NCBI GenBank assembly: GCA_910577645.1
Contig: CAJTOL010000013.1
Coordinates: 1-64,000, forward strand
Origin: an uncultured Lachnospiraceae bacterium
GTDB taxonomy: Bacteria; Bacillota; Clostridia; Lachnospirales; Lachnospiraceae
Direction of reading: 5' to 3'
Length of the DNA stretch: 64,000 nt
A program made the translations under genes and the position numbers. The notes beneath the pieces were generated by a model. That model saw only the letters and a program-made list of their open reading frames with translations, searched no databases and was not told where the DNA came from. This document shows, piece by piece, positions 33,712-41,237 of this stretch (position 1 is the stretch's first letter; each line of letters begins with the position of its first letter).

Positions 33712-35037
33712 ATGGATAATAAAAACGAATTTTTAACCAGGCAGCCGGCCAAGCTGTTTTTCTCCTATCTGATTCCGTCGGTCAGCGCGACCCTGGTAAC
33801 TTCCATTTATATTCTGGCAGATACCATGATGATCGGAAAAGGGGTGGGAGCAGTGGGCATTGCCGCATTAAATCTGATGCTGCCTGTCTTTTCCGTCTAT
33901 ATAGGAACCGGAATTTTATTCGGCGTAGGGGGAAGCGTACTGTTTTCTGTCTCCAAAGGGCGGGGGGAGGACCGGAAAGCTCAGGAATATTTTACTGCTT
34001 CCGTCATTTTGGCGGCTTTGACCAGTGTATTTTATATGTGGCTCTTTACCATGTTTTTTGATCCCATTACGTTGGTGCTGGGAAGAAATCCGGGGACAGA
34101 GGAGTATGTCCGGGAATATGGCCGCTTTCTGAAAATGACGCCGGCTGTGTTCTTGTTCTCTTCCTTCCTTCAGGCATTTGTCCGCAATGACAGCGAGCCT
34201 GGGCGGGCTATGGCAGGAGTGATTGTGGGAGGAGTCACCAATGTGTTTTTGGACTATCTCTTTATTTTTCGGTTTCAATGGGGGATGGGAGGGGCCGCTT
34301 TTGCCACAGTGCTGGGCTACGGGCTGACTACCTCTATTTTATGCACGCATTTTCTTTCCGGGAGAAATACCTTAGCTTTGGTAAAAGTACAGTCGCTGGG
34401 GCATAAATGCCGGGAGGTGGTGTGCCATGGATTTTCCAGCTTTCTTTTAGAAGAGTCCAGCGGGATTATTTTGGTGATATTTAACCGGCAGCTCCTTCAT
34501 TATGTGGGGGAGCTGGGGGTGGTGGTATACGGAATTATCTCCAACAGCGCTTTGGTAGTAAGCTCCATTAATAACGGCATTTCCCAGGCTGCCCAGCCGA
34601 TTTTGGCGGTAAACTACGGGGCAGGCCAGAAGAAAAGAGTGGCGCTGGCCATGAGGTATGCCTCTGAGGCGGCAGTGGCTGGAGGGATTTTCTTCACAAT
34701 TGTGGGCATCCTTTTTCCAAGACAGATTACCGGTTTCTTTGTGGAAGCAGGGCCGGAGATTATGGAGATGGCAGTAAAGGCGGTTCGGATTTACTTCCTT
34801 TCCTTTCTGCCCCTGGGCTTGAATATGCTCTGCACCACCTACCTTCAGTGTGTCATGCTGCCGAATCAGGCAATGATAATATGCCTGCTGCGGGGATTTG
34901 TTTTCAGCGGCATCCTGGTGCTGATATTGCCTGTAATATGGGGAGTAACCGGTATCTGGGCGGTTATGCCGGTTACGGAAGTCCTTACATTGGCCCTGTC
35001 CCTGGCCTTTCAGAGAAAGGCGTCCGGGAGAACATAA
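33712..35037 (+). CDS. MATE-family efflux transporter 1
   Basis: This 441-residue multidrug and toxin extrusion transporter has about twelve membrane segments, beginning FFSYLIPSVSATLVTSIYIL. It is expected to export cationic compounds using Na+ or H+. No Shine-Dalgarno site is visible before the ATG, which follows the glyQS terminator by 5 nt; the N-terminus still aligns with MATE proteins, so the start is probably right. It is the first of three MATE genes in a row; the substrate is unknown. Confidence 0.9.
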   Translation: MDNKNEFLTRQPAKLFFSYLIPSVSATLVTSIYILADTMMIGKGVGAVGIAALNLMLPVFSVYIGTGILFGVGGSVLFSVSKGRGEDRKAQEYFTASVILAALTSVFYMWLFTMFFDPITLVLGRNPGTEEYVREYGRFLKMTPAVFLFSSFLQAFVRNDSEPGRAMAGVIVGGVTNVFLDYLFIFRFQWGMGGAAFATVLGYGLTTSILCTHFLSGRNTLALVKVQSLGHKCREVVCHGFSSFLLEESSGIILVIFNRQLLHYVGELGVVVYGIISNSALVVSSINNGISQAAQPILAVNYGAGQKKRVALAMRYASEAAVAGGIFFTIVGILFPRQITGFFVEAGPEIMEMAVKAVRIYFLSFLPLGLNMLCTTYLQCVMLPNQAMIICLLRGFVFSGILVLILPVIWGVTGIWAVMPVTEVLTLALSLAFQRKASGRT

Positions 35038-35070
35038 TATTATTTGGAAAACTTAAGGAGAACTTATACA

Positions 35071-36435
35071 ATGAAGGACACCACAGAAAAATCATTTGAG
35101 ATGGATATGTGCAGCGGGCCTATTTTGGGAAAGGTTCTGGTATTTGCCCTGCCTTTAATGCTTTCAGGAATTCTGCAGCTTCTTTTTAACGCAGCAGATA
35201 TTATTGTGGTAGGGCGTTTTGCCGGAAAGCAGTCCCTGGCTGCGGTGGGATCTACCAGCTCTCTGATTAACCTCTTGATCAACCTGTTTATTGGCCTGTC
35301 TGTAGGCGTAAATGTTCTGGTTGCCAAATACCATGGAGCCAGGGATGAGGAGGAAGTCAGCGCTACGGTGCATACCGCCATTGCCGTCAGCCTTATAAGC
35401 GGTCTTTTTCTGGTGATTGTGGGAATCGGCGCTGCCAGGCCTTTACTGGAGCTGATGGGGACTCCGGAGGATGTAATTAACAAATCCGTCCTTTATATGC
35501 GGGTATATTTTGCAGGTATGCCGGTGATAATGCTGTATAACTTTGGCAGCGCCATTCTCCGGGCCATTGGAGATACCAAACGGCCTCTGTATTACCTGAT
35601 GATTGCCGGAATAGTCAATGTAATGCTGAACCTGTTTTTTGTTATCAGCCTGAACATGGACGTGGCCGGTGTAGCTCTGGCAACGGTAGCAGCCCAGTGT
35701 ATTTCCGCAGGGTTGATTGTCCGCTGCCTGATGAAGAGTCAGGGCGGGCTGAGGCTGCATTTAAAGCGCCTGCGTGTTAATGCCAAAAAGCTAGCTCAGA
35801 TCGTCCGCATCGGCCTTCCGGCGGGAATGCAGGGAGCGATTTTTTCTATCTCCAACGTGCTGATTCAGTCCTCTGTCAACTCCTTTGGCTCGGTTGCCAT
35901 GGCAGGGAACACGGCGGCTTCTAATATAGAAGGCTTTGTATATACATCTATGAACGCAGTTTACCAGACCAACTTAAGCTTTACCAGCCAGAATATAGGG
36001 GGAAAGAAATTCAGCCGTCTAAACCGGATTCTTTATACCTGTATGGGAGTTGTAACGGCTACAGGACTGATTATGGGCCTGGGGGCTGTTGCAGGCGGAA
36101 ACTGGCTGCTGGGAATCTATTCTTCTGATCCGGAAGTAATCGCTTACGGAGCCAACCGGCTTTTGTTGATTTGCGTTCCTTATTTTATCTGCGGCCTTAT
36201 GGACACGGCAGTGGGAAGCTTACGGGGAATGGGATACTCTATGCTGCCTATGGTAGTGTCTCTCACCGGAGCCTGTGCATTCCGGGTGGTATGGATCTTT
36301 ACGGTATTTGCAAGTTTCCGCTCCCTTACGGTGCTGTACATATCCTATCCCATATCCTGGAGCATCACCATGGCGGCTCATCTTTTTTGCTATTTTAAGC
36401 TGCGGAGAAAGTTTCCCAAGGAGGATGTTCAATGA
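35071..36435 (+). CDS. MATE-family efflux transporter 2
   Basis: This 454-residue protein has twelve predicted membrane segments in two similar halves (GPILGKVLVFALPLMLSGIL, NAADIIVVGRFAGKQSLAAVG; second half IVRIGLPAGMQGAIFSISN). AAGGAG lies ten nt before the ATG at 35071; a longer start at 35044 lacks one. Its stop overlaps the next gene (ATGA), so genes 2 and 3 are coupled. The half motifs PLMLSG and PAGMQGA are the usual MATE signatures. Confidence 0.93.
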   Translation: MKDTTEKSFEMDMCSGPILGKVLVFALPLMLSGILQLLFNAADIIVVGRFAGKQSLAAVGSTSSLINLLINLFIGLSVGVNVLVAKYHGARDEEEVSATVHTAIAVSLISGLFLVIVGIGAARPLLELMGTPEDVINKSVLYMRVYFAGMPVIMLYNFGSAILRAIGDTKRPLYYLMIAGIVNVMLNLFFVISLNMDVAGVALATVAAQCISAGLIVRCLMKSQGGLRLHLKRLRVNAKKLAQIVRIGLPAGMQGAIFSISNVLIQSSVNSFGSVAMAGNTAASNIEGFVYTSMNAVYQTNLSFTSQNIGGKKFSRLNRILYTCMGVVTATGLIMGLGAVAGGNWLLGIYSSDPEVIAYGANRLLLICVPYFICGLMDTAVGSLRGMGYSMLPMVVSLTGACAFRVVWIFTVFASFRSLTVLYISYPISWSITMAAHLFCYFKLRRKFPKEDVQ

Positions 36436-37775
36436 AAACGGATATGACAGAGGGGAGCATCCAGGGACATCTGGCGCGTTTTGCCATCCCTCTGATTTTA
36501 GGAAATATGTTTCAGCTTACTTACAATGCGGTGGATTCTATTGTGGTAGGCCGGTTTGTAGGGAATCAGGCTCAGGCGGCAGTAGGAATTGCCAATCCTC
36601 TGATGAATGTGCTGACCTTTTTTATTGTAGGCGTGTGCAACGGTATTGGGGTGATTATCAGTGAATATTACGGAGGAAGGGATGAAAGGCGCCTGCGGCT
36701 GGAAATGGGAACGGCCACAGTTTTTGGAAGCCTGTTTTTTGGCGGCCTGTCCCTTTTGCTGTGGCTGGGAGCGACTACAGCCCTTAAGCTTCTCAGGACT
36801 CCGGAAGAGATTTTGGGAATAACATCCGGCTATCTGCGGCTGATTGCGCCTGGGCTTCTGTTCATCTATGTATATAACCTTTATGCAACGGCATTGAGAA
36901 GTATGGGAGATGCCAAAACGCCGCTGTATTTTTTGATTTTTTCTTCGGTCCTTAATGTGCTTTTAGATATTTTGCTGGTGATAGCCCTTGACCTGGGCGT
37001 TTATGGGGCGGCCGCAGGAACCCTGCTGTCTCAGATAAGCGCTTCAGCCTTGTGTCTGTTTTACGCCAGGAAGAAAGAGAAGGTCTTAAAGCTTCCTGGA
37101 AGCGAATTCCGGATTGACAAAGGGATTCTGAGAAGGACCATCCGATACAGCTGGGCTACAGGGATGCAGAAAATCACTTTAAATGTAGGAAAGCTTCTGA
37201 TACAGAGCTTTGTTAATCCCCTGGGAGTAGACATAATTGCCGCTTTTAATGCGGTAAACCGGATTGAAGATTTTGTCCTTCAGCCGGAACAGAGCATTGG
37301 GGCTGCCATTACTACGTTTGTAGCCCAGAACCGGGGAGCCGGAAAGGGAGAGAGGGTGTATCGGTCCTTTCGGGTAGGGATGCTGATGGAGGTGATTTAC
37401 GGTATTTTTATCGGCATTGTGATTTTTGCCGGGGCGGAACCGGCTATGAGGTTGTTTTCCCCTGACCCAGACAATATAATGATTCCTCTGGGAGTCAGCT
37501 ACCTTCATATTATGGCGGTAATGTATACTCTTCCGGGAGTCACCAACGGCCTTCAGGGCTATGTGAGAGGATGGGGGGCCATGAATCTTTGCCTCATCAG
37601 CACATTTTTACAGATTGGAAGCCGGGTAGTGTTTGCCGCCTTTTTAATCCCCATGTTCGGTATGCCGGGAATTGCCTATTGCTGCCTTATGGGATGGTTT
37701 ATTATGCTGGGATATGAGGCTCCTTACTTTCTGCGGCATAAAGCGGTGGAGTTTACTTTAAAATCTACTCAGTAA
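36432..37775 (+). CDS. MATE-family efflux transporter 3
   Basis: This 447-residue MATE transporter has FAIPLILGNMFQLTYNAVDS, VVGRFVGNQAQAAVG and SWATGMQKITLNVGKLLIQS. It is coupled to gene 2 by a 4-nt overlap with GGAGG before the ATG. It is related to but clearly different from its two neighbours, so this is an old triplication rather than a recent one. It could form a transporter set with different substrates. Confidence 0.93.
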   Translation: MKTDMTEGSIQGHLARFAIPLILGNMFQLTYNAVDSIVVGRFVGNQAQAAVGIANPLMNVLTFFIVGVCNGIGVIISEYYGGRDERRLRLEMGTATVFGSLFFGGLSLLLWLGATTALKLLRTPEEILGITSGYLRLIAPGLLFIYVYNLYATALRSMGDAKTPLYFLIFSSVLNVLLDILLVIALDLGVYGAAAGTLLSQISASALCLFYARKKEKVLKLPGSEFRIDKGILRRTIRYSWATGMQKITLNVGKLLIQSFVNPLGVDIIAAFNAVNRIEDFVLQPEQSIGAAITTFVAQNRGAGKGERVYRSFRVGMLMEVIYGIFIGIVIFAGAEPAMRLFSPDPDNIMIPLGVSYLHIMAVMYTLPGVTNGLQGYVRGWGAMNLCLISTFLQIGSRVVFAAFLIPMFGMPGIAYCCLMGWFIMLGYEAPYFLRHKAVEFTLKSTQ

Positions 37776-37841
37776 ACAAGGGAACATGCTTTAACATTCA
37801 TTATAAATCTGCCTTATTATTTTATGAACTGGAGGTTGTTT

Positions 37842-38225
37842 ATGAAAAAATCTGAATTTGTATGCATAATAGCCACTTTTATTGCGATTATTTTAGGCGT
37901 GATATTATTTTTTTCCATGGCAAGCACAGAAGGTAAACAGGACTATTTTGAGGGAAGAGTTTCAGAAATTTCAGATGATTATATGGTCATTACAATTGAC
38001 TCATCATATGAAAAGCTGATTAGTAAGTTAGGAGAAACTGTAAAAATAGAAAAAAAGGATGTTGTCAAAGAATGTGATTTTTCTAAATTTGCGTCCAATG
38101 AAAGTGTACGTGTGCTGCATAGTGGTATAAATTCAAAAGAACATGAATTAGAACATATATTTGCAATTTATACTTTGTCGGAAATGCCTGCTTCGCGTCC
38201 AGAAAAAATTGAAAGACAATATTAA
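37842..38225 (+). CDS. Membrane-anchored orphan protein, AT-rich
   Basis: This 127-residue protein has one N-terminal membrane segment (about 5-27, FVCIIATFIAIILGVILFF) and an exterior or cytoplasmic beta-rich part (YFEGRVSEISDDYMVITID). No family recognised. GGAGG lies six nt before the ATG at 37842; an earlier in-frame start at 37824 is not needed. Base composition is AT-rich compared with the MATE genes, marking entry into the accessory patch. A GC-rich terminator follows. Confidence 0.65.
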   Translation: MKKSEFVCIIATFIAIILGVILFFSMASTEGKQDYFEGRVSEISDDYMVITIDSSYEKLISKLGETVKIEKKDVVKECDFSKFASNESVRVLHSGINSKEHELEHIFAIYTLSEMPASRPEKIERQY

Positions 38226-38248
38226 ATATGGTAGATTCTACCCATTAT

Positions 38249-38293
38249 GGGCCGCCGTCACGATTACAGCAATGGCGGCCCCCCTTCTTGTAT
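38249..38293 (+). terminator. Terminator of the orphan gene
   Basis: GGGCCGCC (38249-38256) pairs with GGCGGCCC (38274-38281), followed by CCTTCTTGTATTTTT. Confidence 0.75.
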
Positions 38294-38421
38294 TTTTCGT
38301 CAATGGAATAAGAATGAATTGAAGTAAAAATACAAAAAATTAGGCTGAAATAATGTATTAAAATAGAAACAATTGCAATAAATTAATACAATAATACTAT
38401 TAACAAAAAATAATAATAAAA

Positions 38422-38484
38422 ATCAAAAAAAGCATTGACAAAATAAGGGAAAAATAGTATACTAAAACTATCAAAAAAAGCATT
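38422..38484 (+). promoter_or_regulatory. Promoter flanked by perfect 15-bp direct repeats
   Basis: TTGACA (38435-38440) and TATACT (38458-38463) are 17 nt apart. ATCAAAAAAAGCATT occurs at 38422-38436, running into the -35, and again at 38470-38484, at the predicted transcript start. The spacing and position suggest an operator pair for a regulator, or a duplication. Confidence 0.6.
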
Positions 38485-38957
38485 ACAAAAGAAACAAAAT
38501 CTAAGAAAAGGAGGTACGGACCGCCGAACACATAAATAAGGGCTAGTTATCAGATAATGATAGACTTTGGCCAGGGAACCATCATACCGAAGCAAAAAGC
38601 CTGTAAGGAATATATCTCAGGATAATCGAAGCCTAAAGAAAACGGCTAATACGAAACCAGATAGAAGATGAAAATAAAAATGAGCAGATTACGGGTGAGT
38701 TTGTAAGAGGAGATGGAAGGAAGAAAAATTTTATATAGAGAGTATCAGTTGTAGAGAACAACAAAATGGTACAAGAAGTTGGAAAGCTAAGCGATAGAAA
38801 GAGATGGTAGGTGCACTCTCCCAGAACACAAACCAGCATTACAAATCGCAAAGCAGTAAGACAACCTAAAACAAGAAAAGAGAGGTTTTACAGTCCAATG
38901 GATGAAATAGCTTAAAGGCGGATATCGAAGCAGAAAAATTCGATGTCCGCCTTTTTC
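38470..38957 (+). ncRNA. Candidate long non-coding RNA of about 490 nt
   Basis: A textbook promoter at 38435-38463 and a strong terminator at 38914-38957 enclose about 490 nt without a usable ORF. The strand is purine-rich. A perfect AAGGAGGT at 38518-38525 has no start codon at translation distance and is followed by GGT/ACC pairing. Other small stems include TATCA/TGATA and CCTG/CAGG. It may be a large structured RNA of the ROOL/OLE/GOLLD kind or a new class; I could not match it from memory. Confidence 0.5.
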
Positions 38958-39169
38958 AGTGCTTCCCATCACCTTCTGATTTTGAAAAAGTTGGAACAAT
39001 TATCGGTGTTGATAATGTGAAGTTTCCGGAAGAGAATTTCTATGGCTCCAGAGTGGAGGTGGGACAGGAAATATATTCACTTGGCTCAGAACCGGAATAT
39101 ATTTACATAAAATATTCAAGCGGATTTGCTCGTTTTTCAGTAGAAAAGGTTGTAAATGACATTACATAG
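38906..39169 (+). pseudogene. Headless C-terminal fragment of an unknown gene
   Basis: An open frame of 87 codons ends at a TAG at 39167. It reads like real protein from about residue 22 on (DFEKVGTIIGVDNVKFPEE, YGSRVEVGQEIYSLGSEP, EKVVNDIT) but has no start codon with a ribosome site. Its 5' part overlaps the terminator hairpin of the preceding RNA. It is probably the remnant of a gene whose front was lost when the RNA unit or a deletion entered. The family is not recognised. Confidence 0.45.
38914..38957 (+). terminator. Terminator of the candidate long RNA
   Basis: AAAGGCGGATATCGAA pairs with TTCGATGTCCGCCTTT (38939-38954) with one mismatch around a 9-nt loop, then T residues. Confidence 0.8.
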
Positions 39170-39192
39170 CGGGTGCTGGAAGTTCATAGGAA

Positions 39193-39221
39193 TTGACATA
39201 TTTTCGTTTGTCGCGTATAAT
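39193..39221 (+). promoter_or_regulatory. Promoter of the type III toxin-antitoxin locus
   Basis: TTGACA (39193-39198), 17 nt and TATAAT (39216-39221) is a consensus promoter. The predicted start near 39228 puts the antitoxin RNA repeat directly downstream. Confidence 0.8.
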
Positions 39222-39227
39222 AATAGT

Positions 39228-39315
39228 AATGAGTAGAGATACTCAAAAAAGCGGTGTACCCTACCATAAGTGGGAGCTGAAAAAGCGGGCTGGATCGCAA
39301 GATTCAGTCCTTTTT
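39228..39315 (+). ncRNA. ToxI-like antitoxin RNA with terminator
   Basis: The transcript opens with a hairpin GAGTA/TACTC. A 34-nt unit at 39246-39279 follows, starting AAAAAGCGGTG and containing CTACCATAAGTG then AGCTG; the unit start AAAAAGCGG repeats at 39280. Its order GGTG..CTACC..TAAGTG..AGCT resembles, from memory, the ToxI pseudoknot repeat. An intrinsic terminator (39289-39310, GCAA loop, T-run) lies between it and the toxin ribosome site, as in type III systems where read-through makes the toxin. Only one full unit is left. Confidence 0.6.
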
Positions 39316-39331
39316 ATTTTAGGAGGTCAAT

Positions 39332-39523
39332 ATGAAGTTTTCATTTTATATGGTAGATGCTGGCTACTGCGATTATTTAAGAAAAAGCGACCCCTGCGTG
39401 CCTTATACGATGAAACCTTATGCACCGCTTATGTCAGAGAAAACTTTTCTGATAACAGGGAAACAGACCAACTACATAGCAATAACGGTCAAGACAGCTG
39501 AAAGGAAAAACCTGATAAAATAA
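39332..39523 (+). pseudogene. Truncated ToxN/AbiQ-like toxin
   Basis: Sixty-three codons begin MKFSFYMVDAGYCDYLRKSD, which matches the ToxN/AbiQ start pattern (YI.YLR.FD..VP). VPYTMKPYAPLMSEK follows; full toxins are about 160-200 residues, and here an internal piece before YAPL and most of the C-terminal half are missing. AGGAGG is correctly placed before the ATG and directly follows the antitoxin terminator. ToxN proteins are endoribonucleases that cause phage-triggered growth arrest; this copy is very likely inactive. Confidence 0.55.
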
Positions 39524-39532
39524 GAAAAAACT

Positions 39533-39580
39533 AAAAAAATCCCCCGCCCATTGCACGAAGCTAATGAACAGGGGATTAAA
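39533..39580 (-). terminator. Terminator of the small minus-strand gene
   Basis: AATCCCC (39539-39544 region) pairs with GGGGATT (39571-39577), with further CCATT/AATG pairing. On the minus strand it ends in a run of seven T. Confidence 0.7.
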
Positions 39581-39666
39581 AAGGGGAGGATAAGTAGTTA
39601 AATTTCTCTTTTGTGTACATCCATAGTATTAACCTGTCCGGAAATTTTATACACAGAAATTACAAA

Positions 39667-39897
39667 TTATTTTTTCTCCAGCTCAGAAAGGCTGCGGATA
39701 AGCTCAATATCTGAGGCAGTCAGCCTTAAATTGGCAGAAAGGGTTTCCCCTCCCGGAGGTGTAATGCTTACCTCCATTAAGGTTCCTTCAGTCAGATTTC
39801 TGCGGGAAACAGCCCGAAGAAAATTGATAAATTTGGGGTGGTTTTCTTTAAAGCCTAAGGCCCTGTCTTTTAGCTGCATAAGTTCTAATGGGTTCAT
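39667..39897 (-). CDS. Small conserved Clostridia protein of unknown function
   Basis: This 76-residue protein begins MNPLELMQLKDRALGFKENH, with HPKFINFLRAVS, EGTLMEVSITPPGG and LRLTASDIELIRSL. Similar short proteins occur widely in Lachnospiraceae without assigned function. AAGGAG lies seven nt before the chosen ATG; the ATG at 39903 touches the site and is less likely. It has no signal peptide or membrane segment. Confidence 0.75.
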   Translation of the reverse strand: MNPLELMQLKDRALGFKENHPKFINFLRAVSRRNLTEGTLMEVSITPPGGETLSANLRLTASDIELIRSLSELEKK

Positions 39898-40032
39898 AGC
39901 CATTCTCCTTGTCCTGTGTTTTTCATTCCCTCATATTCTATCACATTTTTTCATAAGTTAACAGATACAGGTATGAAAATCACAACCTGTCCCTGGTTTT
40001 CATATTATATAAAAAAGAGTAAGGACAGGACT

Positions 40033-41073
40033 ATGAAAATCTGTTTAGACGCCGGTCATTATGGAAAATACAATCAGAGTCCGGCGGAGCCGGGATACTA
40101 CGAATCGGAAATGACGTGGAAGCTTCATCTGCTGCAAAAAAAATACCTGGAAGCCTATGGAATCCAGGTAGTGCTGACCAGAGAAAAACAAGAGAACGAT
40201 AAGGGGCTGTATGCCAGAGGAATGGAGGCAAAAGGGTGCGATTTGTTTATCTCTGATCATTCCAACGCAGTGGGGAGCGGGATAAATAACAATATAGATT
40301 ATCCGGCGGCATATTGTGCCATTAACGGAAGTGCAGACGGGATCGGTATGGCCCTTGCCCAGACAGTGGGGACCGTTTTAAATACCAGGCAGCCGGCCAG
40401 AATCGAGCACAGAAGAGGGAAGAACGGAGATTATTACGGAGTGCTGCGGGGGGCTACGGCGGCAGGAGCTCCGGGGCTGATACTGGAACATTCCTTTCAT
40501 ACCAATGCCGCCATTGCACGCTGGCTTCTGAATACCGAAAATTTAGACCGGCTGGCCAGGGCCGAGGCGGCGGTTATTGCCCTTTACTATAACATTGATG
40601 TGCCGGAGCCGGAAAAACGTTCCGGATGGTATCAGGAGGAAGGGGGCTGGCGGTTTTACCTGGGAGATACCGGGGAGCCGGTACGAAATAACTGGTATAA
40701 AGATGGCAAAGACTGGTACTGGTTTGACGGCGCCGGAATGATGGTTCATAATACCTGGAAAACCGATTCCAAAGGGCTCTGGTATTATTTGGGGGCCAGC
40801 GGGGCCATGGAGAAGGACACATGGGTAGTGTGGAAAAATGAGCTGTACCGCCTGAAGGAGGACGGCAGCATGTTCCAGGGAGAGATTTACCTGAAAAGTG
40901 ATGAGAAGGGCGCTTTGATTGTAGAAGAAGAGATCGAAAAATTAAGGATTGTAGCGGGGCCGGAAAAGAGAGGCAAAGGAAAGGGAGGCAGATCACAGAC
41001 TGCCGGGAAGGCAAATAAGAAAAAGCATCCAAAGAGAAAAAAGCCTTCCAAAAAGAAAAAATTTAAAAAGTGA
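40033..41073 (+). CDS. N-acetylmuramoyl-L-alanine amidase with wall-binding repeats
   Basis: This 346-residue protein has an amidase_3 domain (1-190) with zinc ligands in CLDAGHYGK, the Glu in YYESEMTW, FISDHSNA and the catalytic Glu in LILEHSFHT. Two aromatic cell-wall-binding repeats follow (SGWYQEEGGWRFYLGDTG, NNWYKDGKDWYWFDGAG, NTWKTDSKGLWYYL), then a very Lys-rich tail. It cleaves the amide bond between MurNAc and the stem peptide. No signal peptide is visible, so export would need a holin, lysis or a non-classical route, as for phage-type lysins. AAGGA precedes the ATG. Confidence 0.88.
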   Translation: MKICLDAGHYGKYNQSPAEPGYYESEMTWKLHLLQKKYLEAYGIQVVLTREKQENDKGLYARGMEAKGCDLFISDHSNAVGSGINNNIDYPAAYCAINGSADGIGMALAQTVGTVLNTRQPARIEHRRGKNGDYYGVLRGATAAGAPGLILEHSFHTNAAIARWLLNTENLDRLARAEAAVIALYYNIDVPEPEKRSGWYQEEGGWRFYLGDTGEPVRNNWYKDGKDWYWFDGAGMMVHNTWKTDSKGLWYYLGASGAMEKDTWVVWKNELYRLKEDGSMFQGEIYLKSDEKGALIVEEEIEKLRIVAGPEKRGKGKGGRSQTAGKANKKKHPKRKKPSKKKKFKK

Positions 41074-41181
41074 CAGGAATAAAACGGGGGACAAGGCTGT
41101 GGGGCGAAGGTTCAGGATATTATCCCCTTGCCAATCCCCCTTCTTTGGGCTACAATACCCTCAGTGGGCGAGAGCATATAA

Positions 41182-41210
41182 CCTGTGTCCCCTTGTCCGC
41201 TAAGGGTAAA
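41182..41210 (+). repeat. Short hairpin-bearing repeat, copy 2, in the pfp leader
   Basis: It matches 22-50 at 25 of 29 positions. Its 3' part (41197-41209) also pairs with TACCCTCAGTGGG at 41156-41168 (13 bp with one mismatch), and a GGGGGA/ATCCCCC pairing lies further upstream. The 164-nt leader of the phosphofructokinase gene is therefore probably structured. Confidence 0.4.
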
Positions 41211-41237
41211 ACCACAGAGAAAAAGGAGAAAGAACCT

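Noticed and set aside
38470..38957. Naming the long RNA as ROOL, OLE or GOLLD
   Set aside because: Size and context would fit, but I cannot recall enough consensus to assign it; left as an unclassified candidate.
39193..39501. Overlapping 102-codon ORF through the type III antitoxin
   Set aside because: It starts in the promoter, runs through the repeat and terminator in another frame than the toxin, and has no ribosome site.
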